Source of the DNA: Lamellibrachia satsuma
Lineage: Eukaryota > Annelida > Polychaeta > Sabellida > Siboglinidae
NCBI GenBank assembly: GCA_033239005.1
Contig: BSQZ01000011.1
Span: forward strand, 275,001-339,000
Length of the DNA stretch: 64,000 nucleotides
Direction of reading: 5' to 3'
Shown here: positions 20,674-32,369 of the stretch, one piece after another
Layout: each line of letters begins with the position of its first letter
Numbering within the stretch: the first letter of the stretch is position 1
Notes under the pieces: generated by a model
Databases searched by the model: none
The model's input: only the letters and a program-made list of their open reading frames with translations
Told to the model about the DNA's origin: nothing
Position numbers and translations under genes: made by a program

Positions 20674-21171
20674 TTACGCCTTCTTCGTTGCCGCCTTCTT
20701 CGGCTTTCCTGCTGCCTTCTTCGATTTCACTGGTGTCTTCGCCTTCTTTGCTGCGGGCTTCTTCGCTTTGACGGCCGTCTTCGCCTTCTTAGCTTTCGCG
20801 GGGCTCTTGGGCTTCTTTGCGGCTTTCTTGGGCGTCTTCACCTTCTTTGCGGCCTTCTTGGGCGTCTTCGCCTTCTTCGCGACCTTCTTCGCAGGGGTGC
20901 CGGCCGCTTTCGGTTTCTTGGCGACGACCTTTTTCGGAGCCGCCTTGTCACCCAGACGGAAACTGCCCGACGCGCCGGAGCCCTTCGATTGCTTTAGAGC
21001 ACCGTTCTTCACGCCGGCCCTCAGCGCCATCTTCAGGTGCTGGTTGACGACGCGTTCGTCTTTGCCGACGTTGAAGTTCTTCACGATATATTTCAGGATC
21101 GCCTGTCGCGACGAACCACCACGCTCCTTCAGACTGCCGACGGCTGCGGCAATCATCTCGGGTCTGATCAT
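20674..21171 (-). pseudogene. H1: Truncated H1, unit 4 (subfamily A)
   Basis: This copy keeps the H1 reading frame from Glu27 to the normal end (KKAATKKA) but lacks codons 1-26, the 5' UTR and the promoter, which were replaced by the 3' flank of unit 5. By chance the joined flank supplies an in-frame ATG at 21171, giving MIRP followed by [11 protein letters not shown], so a 165-residue protein with a nearly complete globular domain could be read. With no TATA box or cap motif nearby, expression would depend on read-through from unit 5, and I call it a pseudogene. The remaining coding part is undamaged and matches unit 5. Confidence 0.88.
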
Positions 21172-21539
21172 TTCCTTTCACCGACAATTGCTCGTTCGAT
21201 AACGTCTAAGAAGCGAATGAGATCAAACACAGGTTTCAAGTACAAAAATATAATATATTGTCAACGATACATACACAACAAGGGTGATTCTCAAGCACAC
21301 AATGAAATCGACGAGTAAGCCTGTGGCTTAGACGCACACAAACACGCGTTGACTGGGCGACGGCCGACTGCATGCACACATGCGGCGCTACAAGTAGCAG
21401 CAGACGGCGTCATAGTTCGATGTACACCGCTTCGGAGACTAGCTCCTAGCGTCGATAAATTACGTGTAACGTTCGAAAAATAGTCGTATTTACAAAGATC
21501 GACAGTCTTAGGCACACGGGGAAGGACGATAACCGCAGT
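21172..21539. other. 3' flank of H1 unit 5 (duplicated)
   Basis: Second copy of the H1 3' flank created by the 866-bp duplication. It contains the imperfect hairpin about 90 nt after the stop of unit 5, and no gene. Confidence 0.7.
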
Positions 21540-22103
21540 TTACGCCTTCTTCGTTGCCGCCTTCTTCGGCTTTCCTGCTGCCTTCTTCGATTTCACTGGT
21601 GTCTTCGCCTTCTTTGCTGCGGGCTTCTTCGCTTTGACGGCCGTCTTCGCCTTCTTAGCTTTCGCGGGGCTCTTGGGCTTCTTTGCGGCTTTCTTGGGCG
21701 TCTTCACCTTCTTTGCGGCCTTCTTGGGCGTCTTCGCCTTCTTCGCGACCTTCTTCGCAGGGGTGCCGGCCGCTTTCGGTTTCTTGGCGACGACCTTTTT
21801 CGGAGCCGCCTTGTCACCCAGACGGAAACTGCCCGACGCGCCGGAGCCCTTCGATTGCTTTAGAGCACCGTTCTTCACGCCGGCCCTCAGCGCCATCTTC
21901 AGGTGCTGGTTGACGACGCGTTCGTCTTTGCCGACGTTGAAGTTCTTCACGATATATTTCAGGATCGCCTGTCGCGACGAACCACCACGCTCCTTCAGAC
22001 TGCCGACGGCTGCGGCAATCATCTCGGTGTATTTCGGGTGCGCTGCAGGCTTCTTTGGCTTGGCTGACGCAGCCTTCTTCGGTGTAGCAACAGGGGCAGA
22101 CAT
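21540..22103 (-). CDS. H1: Linker histone H1, unit 5 (subfamily A reference)
   Basis: A 187-residue H1 taken here as the subfamily A consensus. The N-tail is 1-21 and the globular winged helix about 22-96. The tail has S/T-P-x-K sites at T7, T114, T125, T135, S145 and T168, typical targets of cell-cycle kinases that loosen H1 binding. One extra base in the 5' UTR trinucleotide run (near 22122) puts upstream codons in frame, but the only upstream start would be a TTG ahead of the cap motif, so the ATG at 22103 is kept. Its upstream neighbour on the left is the promoterless unit 4. Confidence 0.97.
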   Translation of the reverse strand: MSAPVATPKKAASAKPKKPAAHPKYTEMIAAAVGSLKERGGSSRQAILKYIVKNFNVGKDERVVNQHLKMALRAGVKNGALKQSKGSGASGSFRLGDKAAPKKVVAKKPKAAGTPAKKVAKKAKTPKKAAKKVKTPKKAAKKPKSPAKAKKAKTAVKAKKPAAKKAKTPVKSKKAAGKPKKAATKKA

Positions 22104-22182
22104 TACGACGACGGTGGTGATGCGACGACGACGACAAAGTTCTGAGTTGAGAAATGCGACTTCGAGTTTATCGAGCGAGAAG

Positions 22183-22218
22183 CGAATGCTATTCAATCGA
22201 AGCGCCGCTCGCTTTATA
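22183..22218 (-). promoter_or_regulatory. TATA box and cap motif, H1 unit 5
   Basis: TATAAAG at 22218-22212 and CATTCG at 22188-22183, 30 bp apart. Confidence 0.8.
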
Positions 22219-24751
22219 CCCGGCGCGCGGACGTGGTAGTAGAACAGCGCAAAGTCAGCTCGAGCAGCGAGCTTCGCTGCGCTGATTTCGCCAAGATGTG
22301 CTACTTGTTCGGCGAAAATGCTTTATTATAGCATCGTCGCCGTAATAAAACATATACATCGCAACGGTTTTACAAACTAGAAACGTCACCCATTCTATCA
22401 GTATGTTTACATTACTAATGGAATATATGTTTCCATTCAGTTTTCCACTTGAAACTAAATTTTGCCGTGTTCGATCATCTAAGCTCGATACTAATGTATT
22501 AATATTTCGTTTTTGCGCTGAAACTTTTCGAAATTGTTTCACTTGACTTGTGGGAGAAATACTATTCGATCATGTTCACTTGTACACGAACCGATTCACA
22601 TCGATCTACTGTGAAAAAATGGCCGATAAAGACAACCATAGTAGCACAGATTCGATTCGTCCCGCCATCTTGTAACGGCTCCGCTCGAAATTACACTAGT
22701 TGAATTTTCGCAAAATATTCTCTCGAAAGAGTTTTGTACAACGTATGTAGAAATCGTTTCGATTCTACATATTATCTACATGCATCAAGTTGCTGTTTCC
22801 GCACAGTTTCGGCTACATGCGAAGAATTATTTGCGATCGTCTCGTACGTACACTCTGTCGTGCAGTTCGACACAGTTTAATGACAACATTTAGAGGAGCG
22901 CAGATTTACCGACAAAATGTTTCATATGCTGAATAGTACGACAACTTAACTTCAATTCGGTCAGGGGAATGATTGTGTAATAAAAAATAGGCGCTCAGTT
23001 ACGCAAAATTTCTGAGTTTGTTGCAATGTAAAGTCGAGCTGTTCAGCTGTGCGTGAATGCCTATCCACGTTGAGGAAATGTTAACGAAGTTCGCCAGATG
23101 GCGCCAACTGTCGATGGATTCAGACTACAGTTACTCTTGCGGGCGTGTTACAGACGAATGTAGAACCTAACTATGCGCAATATAGCCGATTTCAATTATT
23201 CGATTTGCCAAATAGTAATTGTATTCAGCCAGCAACGTTGGAACCTTTGAAATACTTTACCTTTGCCAGTGAGATGTTGCGGATTTCAAGAAACGTCGGC
23301 ATTTTGATAGTGACATTCCCGAAACAGCAGTAGGCGTATAAATATGTTTTGCGAAAACTGCCATGTTTAATGAGATTTAAAGCGCGTTTGCGACGTGAGT
23401 GTATGTGATTTCCATTACACTTGTTCAACACATTAAAAGCATAAGGCAAGTTGTTGTCAAGATGTTTTACAATCCACAGGCTGTGATATTTCGTTGAAGA
23501 GTTTTTTGTATTGTCTGATTTTCATGTATGGCATGGTTAATTTAACTAATATGTAATACGATTTATTGAAAGTATTTCAACACATCTTGTGATTACGTGT
23601 CAGAAACGTGAGAAATACAAACTTTTACCGCTTATTGAAATTTACGTTTGACATTTTACAAAATAGTCATCTCTACAGTGTGCATAGCGCTTCGGTGTAT
23701 ACTTTTCGAAACTGACGAAACGCTGATTCTTGAGATAATGGTGCGTATGTCCTGATATTGGAAAGAAATCAACATACCTACATCTAATTGGAGTACACCA
23801 TTTATTCACCCTTTCGAATATCATGTAGTTTATCGGTCTAATAAGTTACGTAACGAATGTAACCGAGACGTAATGCAATGACATAACACTATATATTCAT
23901 ATCTCGATCACTGTGAAGCGATATTAACCAGAGATCCACGAATAGCAAGCCCAAATTACAATACTTCTATCATTATTTCTACAACTATTTTCTTGTGCCA
24001 ATTCCTTTTCGTCTATTTTAATATGCCCATTTCCAGTGTAGCTCAAGCGCATTCTTTTACTTTTCTCACAAGTATCATCTCTTACGTTCAGGAATCATCT
24101 GTGCTAATCGCCTCTGTATTCGTGAGCACATTTGCTGCACTTGATTCGACTCACTTAATGTAGCCGCCGTTCGACATCTAAATAGTGCTGTATGTGTACT
24201 GTATGGCAACCAAGACGTTAAGAAGTAACCGTTTTTTATAAGAAGAATAGGGAAGGGGACGCAATTGTTATGACCTAGGTGTGCTTGTGATATATCAAAC
24301 GCCGCACGACATCTACTAGAAAACGAAGCGACTGTCGGTGAATTGAAACGAGCACGTCTTTTCGGGCTCATGGGTCTGATCATTTCCTTTCACCGACAAT
24401 TGCTCGTTCGATAACGTCTAAGAAGCGAATGAGATCAAACACAGGTTTCAAGTACAAAAATATAATATATTGTCAACGATACATACACAACAAGGGTGAT
24501 TCTCAAGCACACAATGAAATCGACGAGTAAGCCTGTGGCTTAGACGCACACAAACACGCGTTGACTGGGCGACGGCCGACTGCATGCACACATGCGGCGC
24601 CACAAGTAGCAGCAGACGGCGTCATAGTTCTATGTACACCGCTTCGGAGACTAGCTCCTAGCGTCGATAAATTACGTGTAACGTTCGAAAAATAGTCGTA
24701 TTTACAAAGATCGACAGTCTTAGGCACACGGGGAAGGACGATCACCGCAGT
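22219..24751. other. Spacer between H1 units 5 and 6
   Basis: No gene is recognised. The CTCF-like motif is at 23091-23105. It is very close to the spacer between units 6 and 7, sharing GGCATTTTGATAG near 23298, CTTTCGAATATC near 23811 and AATAGCAAGCCC near 23941, a block not found in units 2-3. Confidence 0.6.
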
Positions 24752-25315
24752 TTACGCCTTCTTCGTTGCCGCCTTCTTCTGCTTTCCTGCTGCCTTCTTC
24801 GATTTCACTGGTGTCTTCGCCTTCTTTGCTGCGGGCTTCTTCGCTTTGACGGCCGTCTTCGCCTTCTTAGCTTTCGCGGGGCTCTTGGGCTTCTTTGCGG
24901 CTTTCTTGGGCGTCTTCACCTTCTTTGCGGCCTTCTTGGGCGTCTTCGCCTTCTTCGCGACCTTCTTCGCAGGGGTGCCGGCCGCTTTCGGCTTCTTGGC
25001 GAGGACCTTTTTCGGAGCCGCCTTGTCACCCAGACGGAAACTGCCCGACGCGCCGGAGCCCTTCGATTGCTTTAGAGCACCGTTCTTCACGCCGGCCCTC
25101 AGCGCCATCTTCAGGTGCTGGTTGACGACGCGTTCGTCTTTGCCGACGTTGAAGTTCTTCACGATATATTTCAGGAACGCCTGTCGCGACGAACCACCAC
25201 GCTCCTTCAGACTGCCGACGGCTGCGGCAATCATCTCGGTGTATTTCGGGTGCGCTGCAGGCTTCTTTGGCTTGGCTGACGCAGCCTTCTTCGGTGTAGC
25301 AACAGGGGCAGACAT
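24752..25315 (-). CDS. H1: Linker histone H1, unit 6 (subfamily A)
   Basis: A 187-residue H1. It has I47F within the globular domain (SSRQAFLKY), in the helix that carries the conserved SSRQAI motif; this could affect folding, since the position is hydrophobic core in linker histones. Other changes are V105L (shared with unit 7) and P179Q near the end. The frame, start and regulatory sequences are otherwise normal, so it may be an active but mildly altered gene. Confidence 0.96.
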   Translation of the reverse strand: MSAPVATPKKAASAKPKKPAAHPKYTEMIAAAVGSLKERGGSSRQAFLKYIVKNFNVGKDERVVNQHLKMALRAGVKNGALKQSKGSGASGSFRLGDKAAPKKVLAKKPKAAGTPAKKVAKKAKTPKKAAKKVKTPKKAAKKPKSPAKAKKAKTAVKAKKPAAKKAKTPVKSKKAAGKQKKAATKKA

Positions 25316-25395
25316 TACGACTACGGTGGTGATGACGACGACGACAACAAAGTTCTGAGTTGAGAAATGCGACTTCGAGTTTATCGAGCGAGAAG

Positions 25396-25431
25396 CGAAT
25401 GCTATTCAGTCGAAGCGCCGCTCGCTTTATA
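25396..25431 (-). promoter_or_regulatory. TATA box and cap motif, H1 unit 6
   Basis: TATAAAG at 25431-25425 and CATTCG at 25401-25396. Upstream the GC block reads CGGAGCGCGG instead of CGGCGCGCGG, a change shared with unit 7. Confidence 0.8.
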
Positions 25432-27966
25432 CCCGGAGCGCGGACGTGGTAGTAGAACAGCGCAAAGTCAGCTCGAGCAGCGAGCTTCGCTGCGTTGATT
25501 TCGCCAAGATGTGCTACTTGTTCGGCGAAAATGCTTTATTACAGCATCGTCGCCGTAATAAAACATAGACATCGCAACGGTTTTACAAACTAGAAACGTC
25601 ACCCATTCTATCAGTATGTTTACATTACTAATGGAATATATGTTTCCATTCAGTTTTCCACTTGAAACTAAATTGTGCCGTGTTCGATCATCTCAGCTCG
25701 ATACTAATGTATTAATATTTCGTTTTTGCGCTGAAACTTTTCGAAAGGGTTTCACTTCAATTGTGGGATAAATACTATTCGATCATATTCATTTGTACAC
25801 GAACCGATTCACACAGATCTACTGTGAAAAAATGGCCGATAAAGACAACCATAGTAGCACAGATTCGATTCGTCCCGCCAACTTGTAACGGCTCCGCTCG
25901 AAATTATACTAGTTGAATTTTCGCAAAATGTTCTCTCGAAAGACTTTTGTACAACGTATGTAGAAATCGTTTCGATTCTACATATTATCTACATGCATCA
26001 AGTTGCTGTTTCCGCACATTTTCGGCTACATGCGAAGAATTATTTGCGATCGTCTCGTACGTACACTCTGTCGTGCAGTTCGACACAGTTTAATGACAAC
26101 ATTTAGAGGAGCGCAGATTTACCGACAAAATGTTTCATATGCTGAATAGTACGACAACTTAACTTCAATTCGGTCAGGGGAATGATTGTGTAATAAAAAA
26201 TAGGCGCTCAGTTACGCAGAATTTCTGAGTTTGTTGCAATGTAAAGTCGAGCTGTTTAGCTGTGCGTGAATGCCTATCCACGTTGAGGAAATGTTAACGA
26301 AGTTCGCCAGATGGCGCCAACTGTCGATGGATTCAGACTACAGTTACTCTCGCGGGCGTGTTACAGACGAATGTAGAACCTAACTATGCGCAATATAGCC
26401 GATTTCAATTATTCGATTTGCCAAATAGTAATTGTATTCAGCCAGCAACGTTGGAACCTTTGAAATACTTTACCTTTGCCAGTGAGATGTTGCGGATTTC
26501 AAGAAACGTCGGCATTTTGATAGTGACATTCCCGAAACAGCAGTAGGCGTATAAATATGTTTTGCGAAAACTGCCATGTTTAATGAGATTTAAAGCGCGT
26601 TTGCGACGTGAGTGTATGTGATTTCCATTACACTTGTTCAACACATTAAAAGCATAAGGCAAGTTGTTGTCAAGATGTTTTACAATCCACAGGCTGTGAT
26701 ATTTCGTTGAAGAGTTTTTTTGTATTGTCTGATTTTCATGTATGGCATGGTTAATTTAACTAATATGTAATACGATTTATTGAAAGTATTTCAACACATC
26801 TTGTGATTACGTGTCAGAAACGTGAGAAATACAAACTTTTACCGCTTATTGAAATTTACTTTTGACATTTTACAAAATAGTCATCTCTACAGTGTGCATA
26901 GCGCTTCGGTTTATACTTTTCGAAACTGACGAAACGCTGATTCTTGAGATAATGGTGCGTATGTCCTGATATTGGAAAGAAATCAACATACCTACATCTA
27001 ATTGGAGTACACCATTTATTCACCCTTTCGAATATCATGTAGTTTATCGGTCTAATAAGTTACGTAACGAATGTAACCGAGACGTAATGCAATGACATAA
27101 CACTATATATTCATATCTCGATCACTGTGAAGCGATATTAACCAGAGATCCACGAATAGCAAGCCCAAATTACAATACTTCTATCATTATTTCTACAACT
27201 ATTTTCTTGTGCCAATTCCTTTTCGTCTATTTTAATATGCCCATTTCCAGTGTAGCTCAAGCGCATTCTTTTACTTTTCTCACAAGTATCATCTCTTACG
27301 TTCAGGAATCATCTGTGCTAATCGCCTCTGTATTCGTGAGCACATTTGCTGCACTTGATTCGACTCACTTAATGTAGCCGCCGTTCGACATCTAAATAGT
27401 GCTGTATGTGTACTGTATGGCAACCAAGACGTTAAGAAGTAACCGTTTTTTATAAGAAGAATAGGGAAGGGGACGCAATTGTTTATGACCTAGGTGCGCT
27501 TGTGATATATCAAACGCCGCACGACATCTACTAGAAAACGAAGCGACTGTCGGTGAATTGAAACGAGCACGTATTTTGGGGCTCATGAGTCTGATCATTT
27601 CCTTTCACCGACAATTGCTCGTTCGACAACGACTAAGTAGCGAATGAGATCAAACGCAGGTTTCAAGTAAAAAAATATAATATATTGTCAACGATACATA
27701 CACACCAAGGGTGATTCTCAAGCACACAATGAAATTGACGAGTAAGCCTGTGGCTTAGACGCACACAAACACGCGTTGACTGGGCGACGGCCGACTGCAT
27801 GCACACATGCGGCGCCACAAGTAGCAGCAGACGGCGTCATAGTTCCATGTACACCGCTTCGGAGACTAGCTCCTAGCGTCAATAAATTACGTGTAACGTT
27901 CGAAAAATAGTCGTATTTACAAAGTTTCACAGTCTTAGGCACACGGGGAAGGACGATCACCGCAGT
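25432..27966. other. Spacer between H1 units 6 and 7
   Basis: No gene is recognised. The CTCF-like motif is at 26304-26318. The left half shares variants with the spacer upstream of unit 7 (AAATTGTGCC, CACACAGATC), and the right half with the spacer upstream of unit 5, a patchwork of two variant sets. Confidence 0.6.
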
Positions 27967-28530
27967 TTACGCCTTCTTCGTTGCCGCCTTCTTCGGCTTT
28001 CCTGCTGCCTTCTTCGCCTTCACTGGTGTCTTCGCCTTCTTTGCTGCGGGCTTCTTCGCTTTGACGGCCGTCTTCGGCTTCTTTGCTCTCGCGGGGCTCT
28101 TGGGCTTCTTTGCGGCTTTCTTGGGCGTCTTCACCTTCTTTGCGGCCTTCTTGGGCGTCTTCGCCTTCTTCGCGACCTTCTTCGCAGGGGTGCCGGCCGC
28201 TTTCGGCTTCTTGGCGAGGACCTTTTTCGGAGCCGCCTTGTCACCCAGACGGAAACTGCCCGACGCGCCGGAGCCCTTCGATTGCTTTAGAGCACCGTTC
28301 TTCACGCCGGCCCTCAGCGCCATCTTCAGGTGCTGGTTGACGACGCGTTCGTCTTTGCCGACGTTGAAGTTCTTCACGATATATTTCAGGATCGCCTGTC
28401 GCGACGAACCACCACGCTCCTTCAGACTGCCGACGGCTGCGGCAATCATCTCGGTGTATTTCGGGTGCGCTGTAGGCTTCTTTGGCTTGGCTGACGCAGC
28501 CTTCTTCGGTGTAGCAACAGGGGCAGACAT
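27967..28530 (-). CDS. H1: Linker histone H1, unit 7 (subfamily A, part B-like tail)
   Basis: A 187-residue H1 with A20T and V105L. Three tail positions, K148R, A152P and S172A, stand out because P152 and A172 are the residues found in every subfamily B copy. The protein start (MSAPV) and end (AATKKA) are of type A. It therefore looks intermediate, or a conversion product, next to the A/B boundary. Globular domain, start codon and promoter are normal. Confidence 0.97.
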   Translation of the reverse strand: MSAPVATPKKAASAKPKKPTAHPKYTEMIAAAVGSLKERGGSSRQAILKYIVKNFNVGKDERVVNQHLKMALRAGVKNGALKQSKGSGASGSFRLGDKAAPKKVLAKKPKAAGTPAKKVAKKAKTPKKAAKKVKTPKKAAKKPKSPARAKKPKTAVKAKKPAAKKAKTPVKAKKAAGKPKKAATKKA

Positions 28531-28610
28531 TACGACTACGGTGGTGATGACGACGACGACAACAAAGTTCTGAGTTGAGAAATGCGACTTCGAGTTTATC
28601 GAGCGAGAAG

Positions 28611-28646
28611 CGAATGCTATTCAGTCGAAGCGCCGCTCGCTTTATA
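28611..28646 (-). promoter_or_regulatory. TATA box and cap motif, H1 unit 7
   Basis: TATAAAG at 28646-28640 and CATTCG at 28616-28611, 30 bp apart. Confidence 0.8.
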
Positions 28647-30889
28647 CCCGGAGCGCGGACGTGGTAGTAGAACAGCGCAAAGTCAGCTCGAGCAGCGAGC
28701 TTCGCTGCGTTGATTTCGCCAAGATGTGCTACTTGTTCGGCGAAAATGCTTTATTACAGCATCGTCGCCGTAATAAAACATAGACATCGCAACGGTTTTA
28801 CAAACTAGAAACGTCACCCATTCTATCAGTATGTTTACATTACTAATGGAATATATGTTTCCATTCAGTTTTCCACTTGAAACTAAATTGTGCCGTGTTC
28901 GATCATCTCAGCTCGATACTAATGTATTAATATTTCGTTTTTGCGCTGAAACTTTTCGAAAGTGTTTCACTTCAGTTGTGGGATAAATACTATTCGATCA
29001 TATTCATTTGTACACGAACCGATTCACACAGATCTACTGTGAAAAAATGGCCGATAAAGACAACCATAGTAGCACAGATTCGATTCGTCCCGCCAACTTG
29101 TAACGGCTCCGCTCGAAATTATACTAGTTGAATTTTCGCAAAATGTTCTCTCGAAAGAGTTTTGTACAACGTATGTAGAAATCGTTTCGATTCTACATAT
29201 TATCTACATGCATCAAGTTGCTGTTTCCGCACAGTTTCGGCTACATGCGAAGAATTATTTGCGATCGTCTCGTACGTACACTCTGTCGTGCAGTTCGACA
29301 CAGTTTAATGACAACATTTAGAGGAGCGCAGATTTACCGACAAAATGTTTCATATGCTGAATAGTACGACAACTTAACTTCAATTCGGTCAGGGGAATGA
29401 TTGTGTAATAAAAAATAGGCGCTCTGTTACGCAAAATTTCTGGGTTTGTTGCAATGTAAAGTGAAGCTGTTTAGCTCTGCGTGAATGCCTATCCACGTTG
29501 AGGAAATGTTAACGAAGTTCGCCAGATGGCGCCAACGGTCGATGGATTCAGACTACAGTTACTCTTGCGAGCGTGTTACAGACGAATGTAGAACCTAACT
29601 ATACGCAATATAACCGATTTCAGTTATTCGATTTGCCAAATAGTAATTGTATTCAGCCAGCAACGTTGGAACCTTTGAAATACTTTACCTTTGTCAGTGA
29701 GATGTTGCGGTATGACGCGGATTTCAAGAAACGTCGGTACTTTGATAGTGACATTCCCGAAACACCAGTAGGCGTATAAATATGTTTTGCGAAAACTGCC
29801 TTGTTTAATGAGATTTAAAGCGCGTTTGCGACGTGAGTGTATGTGATTTCAATTACACTTGTTCAACACATTAAAAGCATAAGGCAAGTTGTTGTCCATA
29901 TGTTTTACAATCCACAGGCTGTGATATTTCGTTGAAGAGTGTTTTGTATTGTCTGATTTTCATGTATGGCATGGTTAATTTAACTAATATGTAATACGAT
30001 TTATTGATAATATTTCAACACATCCTGTGATTACGTGTCAGAAACGTGAGAAATACAAACTTTTACCACTTAATGAAATTTACTTTTGACATTTTACAAA
30101 ATAGTCATCTCTACAGTGTGCATAGCGCTCCGGTGTATACTTTTCGAAACTGACAAAACGCTGATTCTCGAGATAATGGTGCGTATGTCCTGATATTTGA
30201 AAGAAATCAACATACCTACATCTAATTGGAGTACACCGTTTATTCACCCTCTCGAATGTCATGTAGTTTATCGGTCTAATAAGTTACGCGAACGTAACCG
30301 AGACGTAATGCAGTGACATAATACTACATCTTCATATCTCGATCACTGTGAAACGATATTAACCAGAGATCCACGAATAGGGAAGCCCAAATTACAATAC
30401 TTCTATCATTATTTCTATAACTATTTTCTTGTGTCAATTCCTTTTCGTCTATTTTAATATGCCCATTTCCAGTGTAGCTCAAGCGCATTCTTTTACTTTT
30501 CTCACAAGTATCATCTCTTACGTTCAGGAATCATCTGTGCTAATCGCCTCTGTATTCGTGAGCACACTTGCTGCACTTGATTCGACTCACTTAATGTAGC
30601 CGCCGTTCGAAATCTAAATAGTGCTGCATGTGTACTGTATGGCAACCAAGACGTCAAGAAGTAACCTTTTTTTATAAGAAGAATAGGGAAGGGGACGCAA
30701 TTGTTATGACCTAGGTGTGCGGGTGATATATCAAGCGCCGCACGACATCTACTAAAAAACGAAGCGACTGTCGGTGAATTGAAACGAGCACGTCTTTTCG
30801 GGCTCATGGGTCTGATCATTTCCTTTCACCGACAATTGCTCGTTCGACAACGTCTAAGTAGCGAATGAGATCAAACACATGTTTCAAGT
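28647..30889. other. Spacer upstream of unit 7, up to LINE insertion
   Basis: No gene is recognised. The CTCF-like motif is at 29519-29533. Unlike spacers 2-6, this one keeps the nine bases GTATGACGC near 29710, as in spacer 1 and all B spacers. It ends at TTTCAAGT, where the L2-like element begins. Confidence 0.6.
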
Positions 30890-31175
30890 TTCATACATGT
30901 ACTGTGATTTGCGCCGAGCTGGCTGCATGCAAACAGTTGTCGACATTTTGCCTCATTTTTATATGTTTTATTTATTCTACCACACCGAGTTTTACTCTGT
31001 ACATTCGTTAACATATCTGGGATATTCAAGGAAGTCGCATCCTGCAAAATTCCGCCGTATGTGTGTGTTTTACTGACTTTTAAAAACTTTCGTTGTACTG
31101 TGGGTTCAGTCACCTGACCATACATGAACATTCCTGCTGGTGATTCAGGCCGCAGTTGACCTATGTTGCGTAATC

Positions 31176-32281
31176 ATGCCGACGTACAGGTACACTGCCT
31201 GTCAGCTTCTTGAACTTTTCAAAGCGTCACGCCTGAATGCCGATGCATGGACGACAGCGATTGAACTCGGCATTGCTGCAAAGTTACCAACGAGACGCGG
31301 CTGCCGAGGTGGTGTTCGGAAACAACGAACCATTCAACCAGTGATCGGACATCGACCACCCACTCGCCAAGCAATTCCAACTAAACAAACGGGTGTTGAC
31401 AGCTCGAATCTCGTTCAGCAGATCACCCCGGTCAGCGCGCTTGACAGCTGTACTGCAGCGACGCTCGGGCTGTTGAATGTCAGATCGCTGCGTAATAAAG
31501 CTGATTTATCACAGATTACGTATGCGAAAACGACATTGACATTCTGTGTCTGACGGAAACCTGGTTAACTGATAACGATGCATGTTTGATATCTGCTATT
31601 GTCCCTCACGGTTACAAGTTCCAACATCTCCCGCGAAACGATCGACGCGGTGGAGGAGTTGGGGTTCTGTTCAAAGCTTCATTTCACCTTGCACTATCCA
31701 AACCGTGGCCCGCCGAATCTTTCGAATGTCTCGAAGTCATGCTACGCGGATCGAGCGTTGCAGCAGCATTGCGCATTTTTGTGGTTTACCGGCCACCATC
31801 ATCTGGTCGCAAGTCTAAGCCGTTTCGCGTATTCCTAGAGGAATTCGGCGAATTACTCGAGCGTGTCTCCATAAAAAAAATTGGATTTATCATACTTGGT
31901 GATTTCAACGTTCACTACGGAAATGGTGACGACAAGGACGCACGTGACTTGGCTGCAATTATCAACGACATTAATCTACAACAACACGTGACATCGTCAA
32001 CGCACTGCCGAGGTAACATTCTTGATCTGGTGATCTCACCAGTGACAGGCTCTGTGCTAACAGACGTGTCCGTAGAGTCACTGCTGACAGACCACCACGT
32101 CATTATGTGCAAGCTCGTTACAGCTAAACATCGACCAGTGCGAAAAGAGATATTCTACCGTAAATACGCCTCAATCGACATGAAGCAGTTCACGCGCGAC
32201 CTGATCAATTCGCCGCTGGTCACCTCTCCCGCTGATGCCATTGACCGTTTATGTGAACAGTACATGTCTCAACTTCACTGA
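31176..32281 (+). pseudogene. LINE N-terminus and APE endonuclease, frameshifted
   Basis: From MPTYRYTACQLLEL the frame runs through an Arg/Gly-rich stretch to LGLLNVRSLRNKADLS, the start of the APE-type endonuclease. Near 31530 the frame shifts and goes on with NDIDILCLTETWLTDND (catalytic Glu in TETW), GGGVGVLF, VYRPPSS, LGDFNVHYG (catalytic Asp/Asn), NILDLVIS and LLTDHHVIM, where SDH is usual. It ends at a stop at 32281, short of the linker. The endonuclease would nick target DNA to prime reverse transcription; this copy cannot make it whole. Confidence 0.85.
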
Positions 32282-32369
32282 CAAGATCACTGGTATCCGT
32301 GTACATCTTGCGACTATACGTAAGCAGCGCCAGCTGTCGGTGGTCGCAGATGATAATGACTGTTGAGTT

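Larger units (their letters stand above)
20296..22027. repeat. 866-bp tandem duplication within the array
   Basis: The copies are 20296-21161 and 21162-22027. Each holds the H1 3' flank plus the H1 coding region back to codon 27. The junction at 21161 joins CTCGG of the H1 coding sequence to GTCTGATC of the flank, sharing GG. The copies are almost identical, so the event is recent. Confidence 0.92.

Noticed and set aside
21540..22196. N-terminally extended H1 in unit 5 (and in unit 15, 56552-57214)
   Set aside because: The extension begins at TTG ahead of the predicted cap site and arises from one inserted base in the 5' UTR run; the normal ATG is used in all other copies.
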